Below are positions 59,548-64,000 of a DNA stretch of 64,000 nt, in pieces. Both the position numbers and the translations under genes were made by a program. The stretch's first letter is position 1, and each line of letters opens with the position of its first letter. Source of the stretch: SHVO01 sp041905795 (GTDB lineage: Bacteria; Pseudomonadota; Alphaproteobacteria; Rhodospirillales; Rhodospirillaceae). A model generated the notes under the pieces. That model was not told where the DNA came from, searched no databases, and was given only the letters and a program-made list of their open reading frames with translations. The stretch is from NCBI GenBank assembly GCA_041905795.1, contig JAYRKL010000018.1:20354-84353 (forward strand), in the 5' to 3' direction.

Positions 59548-60918
59548 TCAGCCGCCGCGGCCGCCGAGATCGCGAATCCAAAACGCCTGGTAGCCGTTCC
59601 ACCGGCCGTGCCACTCGCCGGTGTTGTTGCCCTGGAAATCGCCCGGTTCCCGGTCAGGGCCGTAAGTATAAACGGGGCGGCCGCGGTATGCCCAGACATT
59701 GAGCGCGCCGGGCTGGTTGGGCTGGGCGCGGGTGCCGGTCTTGGGATCGACCCAGACCGCGGACCACAAACGGGAGTCGCTCCTGGCGCCGGGGCTCACC
59801 GCCACGTAGGGCCAGGTCTTCAGGCACCTGGCGACATCGCTGTTGCCGCACACGGCGAAGCGGTATTGCTGCGGGCTTTCCAGGGTGTCGCAGGGCATCA
59901 TGTCGGCGGAATCCTCGCCGCAGCTGTAGTAGTAGACGGTCTTGCCCTTGCTGTTGGCCAGCACGTCCCCGTTCAACGTTGCCTGGATCATGAAGTCCTT
60001 GGCCGGGGCCGCGGGCGCGGTCTGGGTGTAAACGATGCGCCAGCCCGGTTCGTCCTCACCGGTTGGCCGGGCGCCGACATCGGCCGCGTAGGTATAGAGC
60101 GGCTTCTTGCGGAACGCCCACTGGCGCACCGCGGGCGCGCGCTCGACGATCGTCCATTCGCCCTGGGGCTGCGCCGACGCCGGCGCCAGGATCGGCAGCC
60201 AGGTGCGCGCGCAATTACCGTCGCAGGCGGACTTGTTGGGGCCGTCGGCGTCGGACTGATAGACTGCGGCGCGTCCTTCGGTGGACAGCATGCGGCCGCG
60301 CACGGTGGTATCGACCCGGAAACCCGGCGGCACCGCGGGCGGCGGCCCCACCGGATCGCGGGCGGCGGGAGAGTCGCCGCGGCTCGGCATGGAGGAACCG
60401 CCCAGCACATCGCCGGGCGCGCGGTCGATGACCGACGTGTAGAGCGGATGTTCGTCGTAGGCCCACTGTTTGCGGCCGTCTTCGCGGGTGACGGTGGTCC
60501 ACCGGCCGATGGGCTTGGCGTCGGCCGGCGCGTACACCGGCGGCCAGAAAGCGGTGCAGCTCACATGCTTCTCGGGGTCCGGCAGATCCAGTCCGCCCGG
60601 ATAGGGACTCATGAGGCCGGCGCTCTTGAGTTCGACCTTGTCGCCGCAGACCGATTTGTTCTTGGGATCGCCGGCATAGCCGTTGCGCATGGCCTTGATC
60701 GGCCACGTATAGAGCGTGTGGCCCTTGGCGTCGGCGAACACCGGCCCATCCAATTCGGTGGCGACCACCTGGATGCCGGGCGGCATCGGCACCGGAACAT
60801 AAGCCTCGGTCGCGCGATCGCCGGAGCGCGCTTTCTCGGCGGCGATGCTCGCGCCGGCGCTGAAGGCCAAAATCCCGGCAGAGATCACCGCCGCGGTAAT
60901 GCCCAATGTCTTTTTCAT
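59548..60918 (-). CDS. Exported protein with three Lipoprotein_15-type repeats
   Basis: 456 residues with a signal peptide (KKTLGITAAVISAGILAFSA). The mature part has three copies of the COG4315/Lipoprotein_15 (secreted repeat) module, each with a V-LxNxxGxTxY-like strand, a C-x-x-x-x-P/W cluster, then KQWAYDEHPLYT, RQWAFRKKPLYTY or VWAYRGRPVYTYGPDREPGD. Single-module relatives are common in exported proteins of unknown function. It heads a two-gene unit with the 368-residue exported protein. ATG 60918 starts the signal peptide. Role unknown. Confidence 0.82.
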   Translation of the reverse strand: MKKTLGITAAVISAGILAFSAGASIAAEKARSGDRATEAYVPVPMPPGIQVVATELDGPVFADAKGHTLYTWPIKAMRNGYAGDPKNKSVCGDKVELKSAGLMSPYPGGLDLPDPEKHVSCTAFWPPVYAPADAKPIGRWTTVTREDGRKQWAYDEHPLYTSVIDRAPGDVLGGSSMPSRGDSPAARDPVGPPPAVPPGFRVDTTVRGRMLSTEGRAAVYQSDADGPNKSACDGNCARTWLPILAPASAQPQGEWTIVERAPAVRQWAFRKKPLYTYAADVGARPTGEDEPGWRIVYTQTAPAAPAKDFMIQATLNGDVLANSKGKTVYYYSCGEDSADMMPCDTLESPQQYRFAVCGNSDVARCLKTWPYVAVSPGARSDSRLWSAVWVDPKTGTRAQPNQPGALNVWAYRGRPVYTYGPDREPGDFQGNNTGEWHGRWNGYQAFWIRDLGGRGG

Positions 60919-61182
60919 ATCCGAACCTGCGCGATCACACACCGTGCCCGCGGCCTCTTTGCGAGAACCGCCGGCAGCTCAGTATTCTTCAAATTCATTA
61001 TAATACGAAGCGCCAATATTGCGGCGCAGCATGTAACGCCCTCGCCGGAAGGTGAGCGGTCGTGCACCCAATAGCTAAACTGCGCCTCGTTTTAGCGAGG
61101 CTAAAGGCGCAAGACCGCTTGCCTTCTGGTCCATAGTAGAATCTACTATGACTATAGTAGATTTGTGTGGGGGCGCTTCCCG
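60919..61182. other. Intergenic region with AT-rich promoter island and hairpin
   Basis: This 264-bp divergent gap separates the Lipoprotein_15-repeat gene from the BlaI gene. TATAAT occurs on both strands at 60997-61004 without a convincing -35. At 61081-61111 a hairpin with TTTAGC/GCTAAA (61091-61105) and outer TGCGCC/GGCGCA arms is present. The BlaI operator occupies 61133-61161. Confidence 0.45.
61133..61161 (+). promoter_or_regulatory. BlaI-type operator with three half-sites
   Basis: Three alternating copies of one 8-mer are seen: ATAGTAGA (61133-61140), TCTACTAT (61142-61149) and ATAGTAGA (61154-61161), with spacers of 1 and 4 bases. The first two make a 17-bp palindrome around a central A. 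The TAGTA core is like the TACTA/TAGTA dyads bound by BlaI/MecI repressors. The last half-site is 22 bp before the repressor start, so autoregulation is likely. Confidence 0.7.
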
Positions 61183-61569
61183 ATGGCTATTCCCAAGCTG
61201 ACCACGCTCGAACTGCGGATCATGGAGGCCGTGTGGAAGCACGGCGCCTGCTCGGTGCGCGAGATCCAGGAATCCTTCCCGGCGGCGGGGCGCCCCGCAT
61301 ACACCACCATTCAAACCACGGTCTACCGGCTGGAATCCAAGAAGGCTCTGCGCCGGGCCAAGAAGATCAGCAACGCCCATATTTTCGAAGCGGTGATCTC
61401 GCCGGGCGCCGTGCGCGGGCGGCTGATCGACGATCTCATCAGCCTGTTCGGCGGCGGGCCAAGCCTGTTGATGGCCCACATGATCGAAACCGGAAAACTC
61501 ACCAAGGGCGACATCGCCGAAGCCGAAGAAGCCCTGGCCAAGTTTGAGCGCAAGGAGAAATCCAAATGA
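61183..61569 (+). CDS. BlaI/MecI/CopY family transcriptional repressor
   Basis: A 128-residue winged-helix repressor: LTTLELRIMEAVWKHGACSV, REIQESFPAAGRPAYTTIQT and TVYRLESKKALRRAKKISNA, followed by a C-terminal dimerisation helix region (LIDDLISLFGGGPSLLMAHM). BlaI-type repressors are cleaved after a BlaR1-like protease senses its ligand. ATG 61183 is preferred; it follows the run TGGGGG. The stop overlaps the protease start (ATGA), a strict operon. The operator just upstream supports autoregulation. Confidence 0.92.
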   Translation: MAIPKLTTLELRIMEAVWKHGACSVREIQESFPAAGRPAYTTIQTTVYRLESKKALRRAKKISNAHIFEAVISPGAVRGRLIDDLISLFGGGPSLLMAHMIETGKLTKGDIAEAEEALAKFERKEKSK

Positions 61570-63656
61570 TCTCCCTCCTTGCCGATCACCTGCTCGACTC
61601 CACGGTGTTCGCGCTGCTGATGGGGCAGTTGACCTTGTGCTTCGCCAACAACCGCGCGGCGGTACGCTACGGATTATGGTTCGCGGCGTCAGTGAAATTC
61701 CTGATCCCGTTTTCGGCGATGGTCGCCTTGGGCCGTTCTTTACGCTGGGAAAGCGCGCCGGCTGTGTCCTTGAATATGCCGCGGTTTGTGTCGGAGACTC
61801 TGCCGGCCGTTATGGTCTCCGACCTGACCTTGCCGGCGCTGTTGGCCACGGCGTATCTGGCGCCGCTCGCGTCAGCACCTGTTGCCGCGGTGCGCGAAGC
61901 CTCCGGGCTGGATCTTGAAACAGCGCTGTTGGCCGTCTGGCTGACGGGATGCGTCGTCCTGCTGGGCCGCTGGACGGTGCAATGGCTGCGCCTGCACGCC
62001 GTGCGCAAGGCCTCGGTGCTTGCTCCCATCACCGCCGCAATTCCGGTTCGCTACAGCGCGATGGTGTTCGAACCGGGCCTGGTGGGGATTTTCCGCCCCA
62101 TCCTGCTGCTGCCTGCGGGACTCACCGCGCAACTTTCGCCGGCGCAACTCGCCCTCGTCATCGAACACGAGCTGTGCCACTGGCGCCGCCGCGATAATCT
62201 GACCGCCGCCATCCACATGGCCGTGCAGCTGGTGTTCTGGTTCCATCCAATGGTGTGGTGGATCGGCCGGTGCCTAGTCGCCGAGCGCGAGCGCGCCTGC
62301 GACGAAAGCGTGCTGGCGGCCTGCAGCGATCCCAAGGCCTACGCCGGCAGCATCCTCGAGGTCTGCCGGTTCTACGTCCGCTCGCCCCTTGTCTGCGCGC
62401 CCGGCGTCGCCGGCGCCAACCTCACCCATCGCGTGGAGCGCATCATGAACGACGTAAAATCCATCCGCCTCAGCCCCGCGAAACTGATCCTGCTGGCGAC
62501 GGTCGCCGCGACGGCGCTGCTGCTGCCCCTGGCGTCGGGGTTGCTGACGCCGGCCGCAGCCGCCGCAGTGACGCAGCCCGCACCGCAAGCAGCCCCGGCG
62601 CCCGCACCGTTGATGGTTCAGAGGCCGACGGTGGAAGAGCCGCTCCCCGTACGGACGGCGGCCGTGCCGGCGCCCAAAGCCGCCGCTGCACCCGCGATCA
62701 AATCCATGGCTACGGCGTCCGCGCCCAAGGAGACCGTCGTGGCCAGCGCCGGCGCACCGGCGGCGACGCCCGCACCGCGTCCCCTGCCCGCGGCGGCGCC
62801 CGCGGCCGCGAGCATGGAGGAGATCGTCGTCACCGGTAAAAAAATCCGCGAGTTCGTGCGTACCCGCAATTTCGTACGGCTCTATACCGCGCCGTCCGAG
62901 TTCCTCGACCAGATCGCGCGCTGGCACGAACCGCTGTGCGTGCATACCGAAGGCCTTGCGCCCGCCTTCGGCACCTTTATCACCGCCCGCGTCAAGGAGA
63001 TCGCCGCCCAGATCGGCGCACCGCAGGCCCAGGCCGAGCCCTGCAAGCTCAACCTCGATATCGTCTTCACCGACCATCCCCAGGCTTTGCTCGACCACAT
63101 CAAGACCAAGCGGCCGGAACTCCTGGGCGCCCACTATCCGGCGTTGCGCGAGAGACTCGCGACCGTCAACCACCCGGTCCAGGCCTGGTACGCCACCGCC
63201 ACGCGCGATTTCCGCGGCCAGCGCAATCTCGACACTTACGACGCGTGGTGGGGCGCGATCCCCGGACTCGATGAATTCGGCGCCCCGGTCTACACGGTTC
63301 CGGGCAGCCACCTTCGCTCCGGCCTTACCAGCGAATTCGCCTCGGTCATCATCGTCGCCGACAAGGCCAGGATCGCCGATTGGGAGATCGGCACCATCGC
63401 CGACTACGTCGCCATGCTGGCGCTCGCGCGCATGAACACGCCCGACAAATGCCAGCAGGTGCCCAGCATCGCCAACACGCTGGTGGATTGCGGCGACGAC
63501 GTCCGGACCAAGAGCCTGTCGGATTTCGACATGGCTTACCTGAAGGCGCTCTACCTGACCGCCGGCGACGCGCCGCGCAACCTGCAGGAATCCGGCATCA
63601 GCCGCGTTATGCTGCAGATCCTCGAGAAGCAGATGGCGGACAGGAAAGGCGGCTGA
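61566..63656 (+). CDS. BlaR1-type M56 metallopeptidase with a novel extracytoplasmic domain
   Basis: 696 residues. The first ~130 have membrane helices (for example FALLMGQLTLCFANNRAA and LETALLAVWLTGCVVLLGRW). The zinc-protease motif H201-E-L-C-H205 (VIEHELCHWRRRDNL) is on the cytoplasmic side and is followed by FWFHPMVWWIGR and ERERACDES. A last helix, LILLATVAATALLLPLASGL, is near residue 310. An alanine/proline-rich linker (~330-410) then leads to EEIVVTGKK and a ~280-residue domain not like a penicillin-binding domain but paralogous to the secreted protein at 57495. The inferred role is to sense an unknown envelope signal and cleave the BlaI-type repressor. Confidence 0.88.
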   Translation: MISLLADHLLDSTVFALLMGQLTLCFANNRAAVRYGLWFAASVKFLIPFSAMVALGRSLRWESAPAVSLNMPRFVSETLPAVMVSDLTLPALLATAYLAPLASAPVAAVREASGLDLETALLAVWLTGCVVLLGRWTVQWLRLHAVRKASVLAPITAAIPVRYSAMVFEPGLVGIFRPILLLPAGLTAQLSPAQLALVIEHELCHWRRRDNLTAAIHMAVQLVFWFHPMVWWIGRCLVAERERACDESVLAACSDPKAYAGSILEVCRFYVRSPLVCAPGVAGANLTHRVERIMNDVKSIRLSPAKLILLATVAATALLLPLASGLLTPAAAAAVTQPAPQAAPAPAPLMVQRPTVEEPLPVRTAAVPAPKAAAAPAIKSMATASAPKETVVASAGAPAATPAPRPLPAAAPAAASMEEIVVTGKKIREFVRTRNFVRLYTAPSEFLDQIARWHEPLCVHTEGLAPAFGTFITARVKEIAAQIGAPQAQAEPCKLNLDIVFTDHPQALLDHIKTKRPELLGAHYPALRERLATVNHPVQAWYATATRDFRGQRNLDTYDAWWGAIPGLDEFGAPVYTVPGSHLRSGLTSEFASVIIVADKARIADWEIGTIADYVAMLALARMNTPDKCQQVPSIANTLVDCGDDVRTKSLSDFDMAYLKALYLTAGDAPRNLQESGISRVMLQILEKQMADRKGG

Positions 63657-63874
63657 GCTTTCGGCATCAGTTGTGAAAACAGAAAGAGTCCCGGCAAGCG
63701 TGCGCCTTTCGCCCGTGGGTTAATAACCCTCTTCGTTGTTGTCTCCCGCCGGACAAATCGCTAGCGTCATGCCGATGGTCGGGGCGCCGCGGGGGACTCT
63801 TGCGCTCCACAAAATCCTTTCTTTGAAGAGCGCGCCGATGTCGTCCTTCCCTGGCTGCGTTCCCTAGCGATCAC
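63657..63874. other. Intergenic region before the right-edge gene
   Basis: 218 bp with no gene that I can support. It holds a perfect GGGTTA-A-TAACCC palindrome (63717-63729). No intrinsic terminator with a T run is clear after the protease gene. The leader of the partial gene at 63875 is included. Confidence 0.4.
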
Positions 63875-64000
63875 ATGTCGCGTGGGCGCTTATATTTTGG
63901 TGTTGCGGTTGGTTTCCTTGCGCTGTGCGCGGCGTGGGGAGGGTTGCGGGCGGTTGAGCCGGCCGGGGCGGCGGAGGCGCCGCGGGCGCGGTCCCTGGGC
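63875..64000 (+). CDS. Start of an exported protein, truncated at the right edge
   Basis: 42 codons are open from ATG 63875 to the window end, beginning MSRGRLYFGVAVGFLALCAA. This is a typical signal peptide followed by an alanine/glycine-rich stretch. The part seen uses GGG, GCG and GTT codons, unlike the GGC/GCC preference of the neighbours, which may indicate different ancestry, but the sample is short. The family cannot be named. Confidence 0.55.
   Translation, partial: MSRGRLYFGVAVGFLALCAAWGGLRAVEPAGAAEAPRARSLG

Noticed and set aside
59608..61074. A 488-codon plus-strand frame opposite the Lipoprotein_15-repeat gene
   Set aside because: Antisense with G/R/A/H-rich low complexity.
61081..61111. 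Hairpin before the BlaI gene as an intrinsic terminator
   Set aside because: No T run follows on either strand; noted only as a feature of the intergenic region.
1..64000. Search for tRNA, rRNA, CRISPR arrays, IS elements or prophage genes
   Set aside because: No cloverleaf-like segment with CCA-type end, no regularly spaced repeats, and no transposase or integrase motif was recognised by eye.

Overview
The window is GC-rich (about two thirds G+C by eye), gene-dense, chromosomal bacterial DNA. Codons mostly end in G or C, and there are many short overlaps between neighbouring genes (ATGA or TGATG). An alphaproteobacterium is the best fit. The evidence is a LexA box of the alphaproteobacterial direct-repeat type (GAAC-N7-GAAC) at 49451-49465, a DnaE2 error-prone polymerase at the left edge, and two copies of a bipartite palindromic repeat that resembles repeats common in this class. 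No phage, IS element, CRISPR array, tRNA or rRNA was recognised. The genus cannot be fixed from the sequence alone.

Left part (1-19.7 kb): the 3' end of dnaE2 converges on a minus-strand run phr - OPT transporter - DedA - glcD - glcE - glcF (glycolate/2-hydroxyacid oxidation). Next come a YkgJ-type cysteine-cluster protein with a GNAT acetyltransferase, a Tat-exported Rossmann protein, an exported acetamidase/formamidase-family protein, an FG-GAP/ASPIC-UnbV protein, a cobalamin-type radical SAM protein with a secreted dienelactone-hydrolase-like enzyme, and a large TPR plus GT41 (SPINDLY/OGT-like) glycosyltransferase. A gene-free stretch (19282-19698) seems to hold decayed gene fragments.

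Middle part (19.7-45 kb): an exported DUF1800/DUF1501 pair, a D-threonine-aldolase-like PLP enzyme, a TauD-type dioxygenase, a CNT nucleoside transporter with an unusual leader and apparent CTG start, an IPNS-like oxygenase, and an exported amidohydrolase. A cell-wall amino-sugar salvage locus follows: AmpG-like permease and serine hydrolase on the minus strand, divergent from SIS-domain deaminase - nagA - murQ - N-acetylglucosamine kinase on the plus strand. After it lie a periplasmic peroxiredoxin, a secreted amidase, a YaiI-family protein, two exported metallo-beta-lactamase-fold proteins, a DUF2188 protein, and a PhyH-type dioxygenase divergent from a surface-carbohydrate gene.

Right part (45-64 kb): HupE/UreJ, two NHL-propeller proteins, a DUF952 protein, a LexA-box-preceded 2H phosphoesterase, an MFS permease, an exported cyclase-like toroid carrying a CxxCH haem motif with a membrane partner, a second serine hydrolase, an alpha/beta hydrolase and an SUMF1-fold protein. 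The most unusual feature is at the end. A BlaI-type repressor and BlaR1-type M56 protease pair (61183-63656), preceded by a three-half-site operator, has in place of the usual penicillin-binding sensor a C-terminal extracytoplasmic domain. That domain is clearly paralogous to a free-standing secreted protein encoded 3 kb away (57495-58406). Between the paralogs lies a two-gene unit for exported proteins of unknown role (58411-60918). I infer a one-component envelope-sensing system with a novel sensor domain.
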